64,000 nucleotides of DNA, taken from Alisma plantago-aquatica (lineage: Eukaryota > Streptophyta > Magnoliopsida > Alismatales > Alismataceae). This document shows positions 46,801 through 58,171 of the stretch, piece by piece. Below the pieces are notes generated by a model that had not been told where the DNA came from, searched no databases, and saw nothing but the letters and a program-made list of their open reading frames with translations. Where the stretch lies: positions 64,477,001 to 64,541,000 of the forward strand of contig OY856411.1 of the NCBI GenBank assembly GCA_963693085.1, read 5' to 3'. Every line of letters begins with the position of its first letter. Position 1 is the stretch's first letter. The position numbers were made by a program, and so were the translations under genes.

Positions 46801-47900
46801 AGCCTTAGATAAAGCACAGTTGAACTCCTTAGTGTGCTCTAAGAGAGATATGTTTATCTCCTGAAGGCAAGACAATGTACAACTTAAAGTATCGTTGTTA
46901 GCCGGACTGTTAGCTGAGATGCAAGTGAAACCTACTCTGAGACAGCAGATTAAAGAAGCACAACAAGCTGATACTATGATTCAACAGATCAGATCAGAGT
47001 ATGGTAGTGAGAAATGAGATGGTTTCCATGATTCAGATGATCAGGTAGTTTGTTACCATGGAAGGATGGTAGTACCTGATGCTGATAACTTAAGGAAGTT
47101 AGTTCTGGAAGAAGCTCATTCTTCGATGTATGCCTTGCATCCAGGGAGTACCAAGATGTATCATAACTTATAAGATATGTATTGGTGGCCTGGATTGAAG
47201 AAATATGTTACTAAGTTTGTTATGCGGTGTCCGGTGTGTCAACAGGTTAAGGCTGAACATCAGAAGCCCGCAGGAACAATGCAACCTCTGCCTATACCGC
47301 AGTGGAAATGGGATCAAGTAACCATGGACTTTGTGGTTGGTTTACCTAGAACATCCAAAAGTCATGATTCCATTTGGGTGATAGTTGACAGATTGACAAA
47401 GTCAGCACATTTCATTTCTGTCAAAACAACCTACACTGCTGAGAAGCTTGAACAGATATATATAGATGAGATAGTGCGGTTGCATGGGGTTCTGGCTACT
47501 ATCATTTCTGATAGAGGTCCCCAGTTCATGAGTCATTTTTGGGAGCGACTCCATTAAGCTTTGGGTATGCAGTTAAGGTTTAGTACATCCTTTCACCCAC
47601 AGATAGATGGACAGTCTGAAAGGACTATACAAACCTTGGAGGACTTGCTTAGGGCATGTGTCCTTCAGTTTGTAGGGAGTTGGGATCTGCATCTGAGCTT
47701 GATAGAATTTTCTTATAATAATTGATATAAGCACAGTATTGAGATGGCACCATATGAATCATTTTATGGTAGACGTTGTAGATCTCCCTTATGTTGGTAT
47801 GAAATAGGAGAATACCAACTTTTGGGTCCTGAGCTGGTGCAGCAAACAACTGAGAAGATTAAAGTAATACAACAACAGTTGAAAGATGCCCAGGACAGAT
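46801..47900 (+). pseudogene. Del integrase, broken
   Basis: An HHCC zinc finger is visible around 47110-47250 (His residues in EEAHSSMYALHPGST, then CPVCQQVK). The DDE core follows: D in MDFVVGLP (about 47325), D in ISDRGPQF (about 47510), E in DGQSERTIQ (about 47615), so all three catalytic residues are present. Stops occur at 46861 (TGA), 47016 (TGA), 47170 (TAA), 47555 (TAA, likely CAA), about 47723 (TGA) and about 47900 (TAG, likely CAG). Confidence 0.93.
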
Positions 47901-48364
47901 AGAAATCTTACGATGATAAGTATCATAGACCTCTAGAATTCCAAGTTGGAGACATTGTGTACCTCAAGGTCTCACCTTGGAAAGGTATCCTGAGATTTGG
48001 AAAGAAGGGGAAGTTAGCTACTAGATTTATGGGGCCTTATCCAATCATTGACAGGATGGGAAAGGTAGCCTATAAGCTGGAGTTACCACCTGAGTTGCAT
48101 AGATTGCACCCAATGTTCCATATCTCCATGTTGAGAAAGTGTCATCCTGACACAGAGTTAGTTCTGCAACCTTTAGAGGTAGAACTAAATGATGATATAT
48201 CATATGTTGAAAGACCTGTGTTGATTCTTGACAAAAGAATTAAAAAGCTAAAAAAGAAAGACATATGTCTTGTGAAAGTTCTCTAGCATCAACGTAGCAT
48301 TGAAGAAGCTATGTGGGAACTAGAGGAAGAAATGAGAAGGAAGTACCCTTCCATTTTCTCTTAA
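47901..48364 (+). pseudogene. Del integrase C-terminus with chromodomain-like tail
   Basis: FQVGDIVYLKVSPWKG and GKLATRFMGPYPIIDRMG form the GPY/F module; LHPMFHISMLRKC follows. The tail with VERPVLILDKRIKKL and, after a TAG at 48284-48286, IEEAMWELEEEMRRKYP matches the diverged chromodomain that ends Del/Tekay polyproteins. This module is thought to guide integration to heterochromatin. Terminal TAA at 48362-48364. Confidence 0.9.
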
Positions 48365-48399
48365 TGCTTTGTTAATGATTTTGGGGATGAAATCCTTGT

Positions 48400-48414
48400 A
48401 AGGGGTGGATAACT
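48400..48414 (+). promoter_or_regulatory. Del polypurine tract
   Basis: AAGGGGTGGATAACT directly before TGTAACATCC of the 3' LTR. Confidence 0.85.
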
Positions 48415-49802
48415 TGTAACATCCCTGACCTGGGTTATGCCTTAACCCTAGGTGTTTTTCTTAATAAAGTTGATTAGATGCTTGCTCTTATCTCTTTAAA
48501 AGTAATTAAGGCTCAAGAGCAACTTATATTGCAATTTCAGTCATTTTTGAATAATGTTGAAACAATGTGTTTGTTTGTTCTGGACTAAATTGCAATTTAC
48601 CCAAGTTGAGGGGTTAATTTGCAAATTTTGCATGATAATGTGTTCCTCATGTTTTTATGAATCATGAGAGTGGATATGATGCAGAGGTATGGCTTGTGAT
48701 AGCCTGAATACCAAGAAAGAGCTGATAAAGCAATGTTTGTGCATTAAAACCTAGTTTTGGTGTAAAGTGCAATTTACACAAAACCTAGGATTCAATATGC
48801 AAATTTCCACTTCAATAACGTCCCTAATAATTCTTGGCATCTTTTGGAGGCAATAAAATGAGAGGGACATCTCATTTGAGATACTTTGAAGGAGAGAGAA
48901 TCTTGATATTAAAATAATCAAGATTTATGCATAAATGGAACTTTAATTCAAATTAATGCAAAAAGAAATATATTAATTGAAGAGCCCTTCAACCAAAAGT
49001 TGAGGGATGAATTTGTAAAGAGATTTGACGATCTTGTGCCTTGCAAAGGCACGAAAATATCTTGAGTGAATGGAGACTCCACTCACATTAAGTTAATATA
49101 AAGTAATATCCACTAAAATGGGATATTAGTATAATATGATTAAGGTGCTTAATTTCTTTTCCTTTGATTCTTGGATAATGAAGGAGTTTTGCATGTAAAA
49201 TAAGATATCTTCGTGGCCAAGGAATTGAGGTGGGGAATGTGGCAATAATTTTGTAAATTAAAGGAATTAATTCTATTTTCTCTTTCCATGGATTTCCTCC
49301 ATTTTCCACCCATACATGGACTCTTTTTCGGATTTCTTTTCTCTTCTTGCTTTGGCCAACCTCAAGAGATCTTAGGAGCCGGAGAAGGACGACCCCCCAA
49401 CCTGTTGGTAAGTTTTTGACCTTCTTTCACCTTGATTTCATGGTGAAAACCGAAAATCAATGCTTGATTTCTTATTTTCTCCACTCGATTTCCAACTCTA
49501 GCCAACTCATTCATCCAAAATCTTGCAAGCGGACCTTGGGCAGTTGTCAAAGCTTCATAAACCATTATAGGTGTGTAGTTTGAAGCTTGGAATGAGATTT
49601 AAAGGCGGGTTATATAACTTGAACCCCTTTACATTGTTATTCAACTATCTATCTTGCAATTTCGTTGATTCCTTCATCTCCTTGATTAATTGCTTGTTGA
49701 AAATGGTAATTCCATGAAATCAGATGTACCAAGAGTTACATGATCAAAGGTAGATGATGATTACATCATCTTGTATATATTTTCAAAAGAAATTGCATCT
49801 CA

Positions 49803-50800
49803 TTCGGTTTCAACAAGTGATCATGTGGTTTCAACCAAAACCGTTTGAGAGCAAACGGTTTCATCAAACCGTTTGAAGTTAAACGGTGTCAAACCGTTTG
49901 GGGATGTTGACTAGGGTTGACTATTTGAGAAATTTGAAGCTAATATTTATGGTTAATTACCCACCAAATTTTATTGATTAATTCTAAAGAAATCATTAGT
50001 TGAAGGTTAATCATTTAAGAAAACCCTAATCGGGTTTAGTGCTGATTTTCAATTTGTTTAATTGACATTTTTGGGTTGACTAACCCAAATGGTCTCAAGA
50101 CCATTTGGAGGACACCCAAACAGTCACAAGACCGTTTGGAGGTCAACTAAGACCGTTTGGAGGTCAAGGGTTGAGTATGGTTGAGTAATTGAAAGTCTAA
50201 AGATATCAAATTGAACTACAATTAATTGTTGATTTGATGATCAACTTAATGATCTAAACCCTAATGGAATTTCACAAATTTCAAGGTTAGAATGGGGAAA
50301 ACGGTCTCAAGACCATTTGGAGGTCATCCAAACGACCTCAAGACCGTTTGGGGTCAGGTCATATCAAAAATTTGATAATGATTCACTAGTTTCACTTGAA
50401 TCAATTCCACAATGTTGATCATTGATGGGTACTCGATTTCAAAGCCCTAATTGAAGGTTCTTGAGTACAAATTCTAGTTCAATTGGGTTCAAAACCCTAA
50501 TTTATGGTCAAATTGGAGGTTGATTCAATTGTTTAATTAATGAAGAAACCAAGAATTCAATTGCTAATTGGTTCATCTATTGAAATCCTAAATCAATTGA
50601 GTGTTGAAAGGACTTTTTGTTCCATTCAATTTTGAGAGGGTTTGGACCAAACGGTCCTAAGACCGTTTGGGTCCAAATGGTCTCAAGACCGTTTGGGCCA
50701 AATGGTCTCAAACTGTTTGGAGACCCAATTCCATACGGTTTCAAAGGTACTTTTTCAAACGGTTTCAAGGCAATTTGCCCAAACGGTTTCAAACTGTTTG
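49803..50800. repeat. AAACGGTC..GACCGTTT palindrome array, 3' LTR
   Basis: Same as 39729-40720; some half-sites intact here are decayed there and the reverse, so both LTRs have been losing CGs independently. Confidence 0.88.
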
Positions 50801-51284
50801 AGTCTAATTAGTCAAATCCAATTGAGGTTCAACATGGTTAAACTATTTGGATATCTATTGTAATTGAAGGTCCATTTGGTCAATCCACTTGGATAGTTAT
50901 TGTAATTGAAAGTTCAACTGGTCAATCCCCCTGAACACCAATGTAATTGAAGGTTCAATGGGTCAATCCAAATGGATACCTCATGTAATTGAAGGTTTAA
51001 TTGATCAAATCATTTGGACATCCAATGTACTTAGATGATTTCTATCCTCAATAGGATTAATCTTTGATGCATAATGATGTAATACTTCAATAAATCATGC
51101 TAAACTTAATTGCATGTAATTGGATAAAGAATAGGCTCAATCTAATCAAGGATTGAGTAGTGGACATCCATAGTTGGATGAGAGAGAAAGATTCATACAT
51201 GAACTATAATCATGTAATAATCAAGCCTAACACATTCAAGATGATTTGTTGAACAATTATGGCGTGATCCTTGATAAAGAGATC

Positions 51285-51680
51285 ATAAAACCCTAATTGA
51301 GTTGATTAATGAATAGTAAACCCTAATTATGGGTAATGCAATATGAAACCCTAATTGGGATGAATAGTAAACCCTAATTATGGGTAATACAACATGAAAC
51401 TCTAATTGGGATGAATAGTAAACCCTAATTATGGGTAATGCAACATGAAACCCTAATTGGGATGAATAGTAAACCCTAATTATGGGTAATATAACATGAA
51501 ACCCTAATTGGGATGAATAGTAAACCCTAATTGTGGGTTATTGAATATAAACTCTAATCTAGGTAAATGTGAGGTGAAACCCTAATTCAGGGTATTTGTA
51601 TGACAACATTGATGTGATGTGAATAGTATACCCTAATTCTAAAATAGGGTGAAGGATGTGAATCCCTAATTTTGGGTTAT
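51285..51680 (+). repeat. Telobox-bearing tandem repeat, 3' LTR
   Basis: Partner of 41195-41590, with the same ~51 bp units and about thirteen AAACCCTAAT-type words. Confidence 0.9.
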
Positions 51681-53656
51681 ATTATATAGCATGAAACTCT
51701 AATCTTAGACAATGAAATGATGAATCATTGGTCCCAATTGTGCAAAGGGAATGAATAACCTTGATTAACATGAAATGGGAAACCTTATCCCTAGTAAGGG
51801 AATAGTGGTGTTACCCTTGAATGACATGGAACTGAAATATGATTGATATATTTGTTATCATGTGTGTTAACAATGTAAGTATTCTGGGATGATGATCATG
51901 GCAAGGTATGAGCTATGATGTTTATTTATTGAAATTGTTTATTGGGCCTTGTGTGCCATAATATGCCTTGTTGCTTAGAAAGAGGTAACAAGAGAGTTAA
52001 TGAGCCTCAAGTGCTATGAGAAATACTTGTGTAATAAGTATTATGTTTACCTTGGTTAGATGACTTAAAGGTGTTAGTAACCTGAAAAAGTGGTAACAGT
52101 GCTCAGTGATGAGCTAAGGGTTCGAATACCCAGAACCATATGATTATGGTATTGAGATTGTGAAGGGATGATAGTTCCCAGTATTGAAAAGAGGGACTGA
52201 GATCCCCAAAGTTACTTAAAGACTCAGAAGTACTTGATGGAAATAGTACATGTTTTCTTTGTAAGCATTTAATAAGTTATGTTTGAAAACTTGGCTGATG
52301 CTAAAAGAATATGATAATGTACTTAATTAATCAAGTGAAATCTATTCATGTAGTGCTCTGACCATAGATCAATCATCTTCAGTAGATGGTGATGGTGAAA
52401 TAGGTTTTCTTACGAGATCTCCTGGAGAGCGCATATTTTTGAATATGCGGGGGTCAATGGGCAAAAATATTTATCCATATGTCCTAATGGAGGAAGTTGA
52501 TGGAAGGTAAACATTAAACCTCTCAACACTTCATTATATATGTATAGCGGTATGTATGTATCACTAATCTCCCAATGATGTTAATGCCGGATCGATGGAG
52601 GTAAACACGAAATCTCTCAATTGCGAAGAGAGTGCAGTTGCCGCTGTAGCTCTATAGCGAAGATGCCACTATACCCTAGCAAGCTATATAGCAGAGACAC
52701 CATATTTCCTGAATGTAGTCCCGCACTGACTGGGATATGGGAGGTTATGGAGTCTGGCTCTTCCATTGACCTATGCATGGTACCGATTTTGACTTCACAG
52801 TAGTCGATTGGAGTATGAGCAATATACCTCATCTCCTCAGAGCTTAAGTTTGATTGTAAAATGTAATCAGTCGTGTAGCATATTTGCTTAAGATTGAAAT
52901 ACAAGAATCACTGGTTGATGTTATCTTGCTTAGCATGCCTTGAATACATAAATGTTAATTATATTCTTCAATTCTTTATTGAATAAGAGACATGATGCAT
53001 TATCAAGTTATAGATGATATATTTAATTAGAAGTGTTGCTCTAATCTGCATAGATATTGATTTATCTGCTATTGAGATATATGATTCTACTGTTCAGTTT
53101 ATTTCTTTTAAACTACAATAAGAATGTTTTTGGCGGAGAGTTATATCTCTCGCTGGGGCAATTTTATGAATTGTCTCACCCCCATGGGATCCAACTTTTT
53201 AGGTAGACACAGACAAAGAGGCAGAAACCCTGTAATAAGGGAAGAGCAGCAGCATCAAGAACAACAATAATATCCCAAGTGGGGATACTAGATGTCAAGC
53301 TTGTATATAGAGAGTCATATGTGTCGTCTTTGTACTCTCAGGTCCTAGGAGTCTATAGTTAATGTTTTATAATCGATCTGTGATTTTGGTTTGAATGCTT
53401 TGAGGATTTTAGTTACTTATGCATTTAGCAAAGTAATGATGTATATAAATCCCTTGAGAGGAGATGATACATGTCTTATACATGATGGACCAGGTTGTAT
53501 ATGTAATACATTGGTTCTTGTTGAAAGAATTTCTTAGAGAATGGTTTTCTTTGCAAAAAGTTTAAATTTTCAATGATTTTTAGTAATCCGCTATTGATAA
53601 TCGTTTCTGCATGTTTTATTGTGATAATCATTGTCTTTACGATGACGGTCGTCTCA

Positions 53657-53957
53657 GAAAGCTTGTGTATTCGATTCTCTATATTTGAATTTTGTATGGC
53701 CAGTGCACTTTTCATGATTGATTAGTGAAAGTGGAGAGGAGAGAGGTGGAACATGTGCACTTTGTCATCTATATAAGGTGGGGGTACAACCTAGATGCTT
53801 CAGAATCCTAAGATGACAATCTGGCATACATTTGGAATTGTGATAACCTTGGCACGAAAAGTAGTGGCCTAGGGTTCTTAGAAACACTTTAAAATTACCT
53901 TATGTATGTCACTAGTTAAATTTTGAGGATGAAATTTCATATAAGGTGGGGTGAATG
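53657..53957 (+). mobile_element. 3' end of another Gypsy element
   Basis: Ends AATTTTGAGGATGAAATTTC then ATATAAGGTGGGGTGAATG, the usual closing stretch and polypurine tract of a chromovirus pol, distinct from the Del element's own (48375-48414). Upstream ~270 bp is not recognisable. Confidence 0.5.
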
Positions 53958-54550
53958 TGATGCCCTTGATTTTAGGATTTACATACTTGATATAGTACTA
54001 TTTGAATCTCATGTTTGTTCCTAGTTGATTAATCCCAAGTCAGGATGACTTTTATTCAACCCTAGATTATTGGACCCACAGAATACAATTACAACTCCAT
54101 TAAAAGGTCAATGATAGTTTTTAAGGCCATTTATGCACATAGAATATGATTAACATTAGTTAGTAGTTGATTTCAAGAACGTATAGATTTAAGTATCTAA
54201 TTTAGTATACATGGATTCATATGAGTGAATAATGAAACTTAGTATGTATCATGGCCATACTAAGTAAGTTAAACCCGTGATTTTGATATTCGAGGTAAAT
54301 TGATGTATAGTATAAGCTCAATATACTTATATATGTACCCCTTTGAGGTATCTTATTTGAAGGACCAAATACTCAAGTTTGGATGCCAGTCGTTTACTTA
54401 ACGTGTAATACACAAAGAGGAACCTTAGAGTAAATAATGGTCCTACAGGAAGTTATTGAGGTTTGAGCATTGCAAATAATTGTTGAACTATATGCATAAG
54501 GGACTATATTTGATGAGTAATACTAAAGACTATGACATTGATGCGTCACA
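53958..54550 (+). mobile_element. Probable 3' LTR start of that Gypsy element
   Basis: Begins TGATGCCCTTGATTTTAGG straight after the polypurine tract. The LTR end was not found. Confidence 0.4.
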
Positions 54551-55797
54551 CTGCTCATTATACGGACTTGAGGGACTGGGTTTAGGGCAAGGTGCCCCAA
54601 TCTAGTTGTCTTCCATGTGATCTGGCGGTGTAAATCTTGTCCACCACCTCCTATTTGCATGGCATAGCCAGTAGCTCAGGCACGACCTATTCGCTTGACT
54701 GCTACTTCCTCAATTCATGGATCTCACAACTTCCAATACATCAGCTCCTCCAGTCTCAGATCTTTCCAACAAACCCTTGATCACTAGACGTGGAAGATAG
54801 ATGAGAGATCATCCTCGACTGTCTTCTACCTACTCCATTGCTTTCATAGAAAAGACTAGAAGTCATGCAAGGGGGATTGGAGGAGTCAAAGTATTGATCC
54901 CAATGTGAGAAACTTCCATCACCAGATTCCCATGCCACCTAACAATCCATTACCACTAAGCATTACAGACCACATTCAATGGAGCTGCACCATGGTCGAG
55001 AAGGAGGGTTTAGGAAATATATGTAGCCATAGTCATTTGGTATGGAGAGAATCCTGAGGGCTAGCAAGGTTCCCCTATACATCGAGGACCCTTCTTTTGG
55101 GAATAGGAACCTTGGAATCCTCTCCTTCCTTTTGACCTTCACCACGGTAGCAACCTCGATTGGTGCCTCACCATGATCTCTTATTGTTATGGTGGAAGAC
55201 CGCTCCCTAAGGACTACTTCAAATTTTGAGAGTCTCATGTTTCACTGCAAATCTTTAGTTGAAGATGAACCCAAGCTAGGTCGTCCTCCTAATCCCTCCC
55301 TCTCTGCCAATGATGGAATGGTCGGAGTGTCGAGAGTGGCAATATGATGTGGAAAACTCCACAACCTCAACTCAAGGTTGTGAGGAGGCAGCGACCTCAT
55401 ATGATGCCTTGATGTGGTCTCTTACAACTACGGCACATGAATGACACCTGCATATGATCGAGGTTGGGGACATTTGTGAGAACATAGGGATCGTGACATT
55501 GGGGGTTCCCAGATTAGATCCATCCTACACTGTAGTGACAATGGGGGTCGGCGAGTAGACCCCCTGATGGATCTAGGCTTGGTACCACCTCTGTGGGTGA
55601 CCGATGACCTCTTCGCCTCCCTCATGAAGGTGATTCTTTGGTTGAAGTACATCTTTGGACTCTAAATCACTTTTTAACTCCTCACTGGATTTCTAGGATG
55701 TGGCGGCGCCCTGATTTGGTCTCAGAATGAGTGGCCGCGGAGTGGAGGATGCACACGGGTGTCAACTGGGCTCACTTTCTGGTGAGAGCATAAAGAC
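54551..55797. other. Unassigned, locally G+C-richer sequence
   Basis: No gene I can support. Two minus-strand frames (54963-55238, 55428-55652) are short, lie in different frames and show no known motif; the region could be old transposon coding sequence. Confidence 0.35.
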
Positions 55798-55835
55798 TGA
55801 GCCCCTGTTTGGTTTGGGATTGGGATTTTGTAGTC
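55798..55835 (+). mobile_element. Candidate left end of a PIF/Harbinger-type transposon
   Basis: GAGCCCCTGTTTGGTTTGGG resembles the GGSCCTGTTTGG-type ends of PIF/Harbinger and Tourist elements. A matching right end was not found in the window, and the TWA target duplication is not clear. Confidence 0.4.
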
Positions 55836-56039
55836 TAGACTAGGTTAGTAGAGGTTAGTCAGTAGATCTAGATTGGGGTAGTTACGATCCAGTTTGATTA
55901 TGTTTGGCAATCCAATCTGATTTTGGTCAGTTGGTCTGGATTGAGTCAAGTTTCAGTCTGATTTTGTTTGGCTAGCAGCCTGGATTCAGTCTAATTTTGT
56001 TTGGCAATGTAGTCAAGATCTTCTTATTCTGTCCTACTC

Positions 56040-56640
56040 ATACAGAACTGTTTTGACAATAACAAAATATGTGAAGCTGTGATGCCACAACTGTACAAGT
56101 ATAAAATTAACAAAATAAATGTAATTGATACATAATGTGGGTGATATTGTTTGTAGCTTAGTGAAATGAATACTAATGAGTATGCTCATTTTATATGTTT
56201 ATTTTAAATAAATTAAACTTTACAATTGTCTTGCATGGCACCATCATTATGTATGTATGTATATATTTGTGCATATTCAATCTAGTAATAGGTAACTAAC
56301 AAGATAATTGTAATTGGCATAATAGAACATAAATTATGCATAGTTGTAGTTGTTCTATTCTTGCAGAGTTGTTTTAACAATAACAAAATATGTGAAGTTG
56401 TGATGCCACTACAATATAAGAATAAAAGTAATAAAATAAATGTAATTTGATACATAATGTGGGTGATATTATTTGTTGTTTAGTGAAACAAATAGTAATG
56501 AGTATACTAATTTTATATGTTTATTTTAAATAAATTAAACTTTACAATTGTCTTGCATGGAATGTTCATTTTGTATGTATGTATACAGTTGTGAATATTT
56601 GATCTAGTAATTAGTAACTGACACGCATAATAGAACATAA
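56040..56640. repeat. Two tandem copies of a ~320 bp unit
   Basis: AACAATAACAAAATATGTGAAG-type start at about 56055 and 56375, followed in both by AAATAAATGTAATT, TACATAATGTGGGTGATATT, TTTTATATGTTTATTTTAAA and CTTGCATGG. Non-coding. Confidence 0.85.
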
Positions 56641-57757
56641 ATTACACACAAAGTAGACCAAACATCATTTGAATGATAGTGTTATTAAAATGGCCATACC
56701 ATAATAAAAGATATGACAGAGTAAAGATGATAATATTTTCATCAGAACATAAACAATGCCGGAAAAAAGCTAATAAGAACATAATGTGGTCCGGGGAAAA
56801 AGCATCATGAACCAAGGGAGAGCGGACAAAAAATGAGCGGCTTGCCCTGGGCCTAGACCTACACACACATGCTAAGACAGTGACCAGCCACTGTGTTGGG
56901 AAGTCTTCGGGGTTGACGATGATTGTTATTGCTACCACGTAGGACCTTCCCAACTAGCCCACTTTAGGGCCTCCTCGTACTCATCCCATGACACGGGACA
57001 GTCCTCCTGCAATGGCTGAGGTTGTTGTTTGATGTCATCTTTTGGCCAATTAAATAACAACGAAATATGAGGAATATGGTTATTGACCCCATCCTTTCCT
57101 TCTTCCTTGCTCTAAAATTTGTCCCCCTATTGTGCAGGCTCCCCCTGGTGTGCAGGCTCACAACATATTTTTTTTTCAAATAATGTATTCTTCAACATAT
57201 TTGTGTATCTTTGACGGGGACATTGGTGTCTTTTCAAACTTTGGTATTGACTTTGAACGTGATGTCGACATCTAAATTTTTAAAATAAATATAAGTAAGA
57301 TCAAATAATCAGAATAACAAAGTACATATGACAACAATTTGTACAAGTTAAAGTTGGCAAGAAAACTTAAATAAGAAGAAGTTTGAACGTGATGTAAGAC
57401 TTCTAAATAGAATAAGTAAGTACAACTTTGATGAAATGATTGTAAAAACAAAGTAATGATGGCCATAAGTTTTACAACAACATGTTGTCAAGCAATCATA
57501 AACAAATACAAGTTAGAGTAACCGCATAAGGCTATAGTTGTGTTGTTGGTGATTTCATCATTGGTAAGGTATTCCGCAACTCCTGGTGGATAGGTGTGAC
57601 GGGTAGTCACAAAGCTGCATTGAACGGTGTGTTGCAAGGGCAATGGCGGGGGAGGCAATAAATCTCCCAAAATGAAAAAAATTATCTCTTATAATCTCTA
57701 CAACAATTAAAAAGAGCATACATCTAAATCTAAACATGGACATTATTGTGATGGTTT
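56641..57757. other. Possible decayed exons downstream of the Myb-like frame
   Basis: On the minus strand short open stretches occur (for example a frame with WDEYEEALKWASWEG near 56950-57000), but none joins to another with confidence. It may be the 3' part of the 57758-58093 gene or of the transposon. Confidence 0.3.
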
Positions 57758-58093
57758 TTATTCATTTCCTGTAACACCTACTCCTACAACAACATGGTTT
57801 ATGTTTTCAGTAGTCATCATGTTTACCAGGGCTAATTGATGTCTAGGCATCCAATCATAAAAAAGGAATTGATTTTGTCTGATAAATTGTTTCCTTAAGT
57901 TCTTCCAATGGGTTTTCAGCCTGTTCAAATCAATGCTAAGCACCCCAGTTATGTTATGAAAGTCAAGCAATGTCTCTCTCCAAGCCTCTCTAGTATATGA
58001 TCCATTGACACATCTCCCCAGGTCATATTGGTTTCTCATCGCATCAAGTAGGATTTGATCGTGCTCCGCACACCATATTCGATGACTAGCCAT
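57758..58093 (-). CDS. Myb/SANT-like domain protein fragment (PIF/Harbinger ORF1 type)
   Basis: About 111 codons from the ATG at 58091-58093 (MASHRIW). Order: RIWCAEHDQILLDAM (first Trp of the domain), then TREAWRETLLDFHN (second Trp) and LNRLKTHWKNLRKQF (third Trp), the three-helix layout of the Myb/SANT-like domain found in PIF/Harbinger ORF1 proteins and in host LIMYB-like genes. In PIF/Harbinger the Myb partner brings the transposase to DNA ends or into the nucleus. It lies downstream of, and on the same strand as, the transposase at 59584-60893. The frame ends shortly after the domain, so a C-terminal exon may be missing. Host gene or transposon gene cannot be told apart here. Confidence 0.68.
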   Translation of the reverse strand: MASHRIWCAEHDQILLDAMRNQYDLGRCVNGSYTREAWRETLLDFHNITGVLSIDLNRLKTHWKNLRKQFIRQNQFLFYDWMPRHQLALVNMMTTENINHVVVGVGVTGNE

Positions 58094-58171
58094 AAAACAA
58101 ATTATGTAAGTAAGATGTTGAAATAGCATATGGGCTCCTTTCACAATGGTGGATATAGTGTTATAATTCAA

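Larger units (their letters stand above)
38328..53656 (+). mobile_element. Del/Tekay-type Gypsy chromovirus, full length, decayed (15.3 kb)
   Basis: Two ~5.24 kb LTRs flank a 4.84 kb internal region with primer site, gag, protease, reverse transcriptase, RNase H, integrase, chromodomain-like end and polypurine tract, in chromovirus order. The C-terminal chromodomain type and long LTRs fit Del/Tekay. The LTRs differ at 9 of the first ~155 positions by my count. An exact target duplication is not seen: flanks are AAAAT and GAAAG, or GAAAA against GAAAG if the left boundary is moved one base. More than a dozen stops and several frameshifts make it non-autonomous. Confidence 0.94.
48415..53656 (+). 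repeat. Del 3' LTR (5242 bp)
   Basis: Collinear with the 5' LTR over its whole length, including the palindrome array (49803-50800) and telobox array (51285-51680). Ends GACGGTCGTCTCA. Confidence 0.94.

Noticed and set aside
53476..53715. 79-codon minus-strand frame across the Del 3' LTR end
   Set aside because: It crosses the LTR/flank junction and is not open in the 5' LTR; chance frame.
54963..55652. Two minus-strand frames of 91 and 74 codons as host genes
   Set aside because: Short, in different phases, no recognised motif, no promoter layout; listed only as unassigned sequence.
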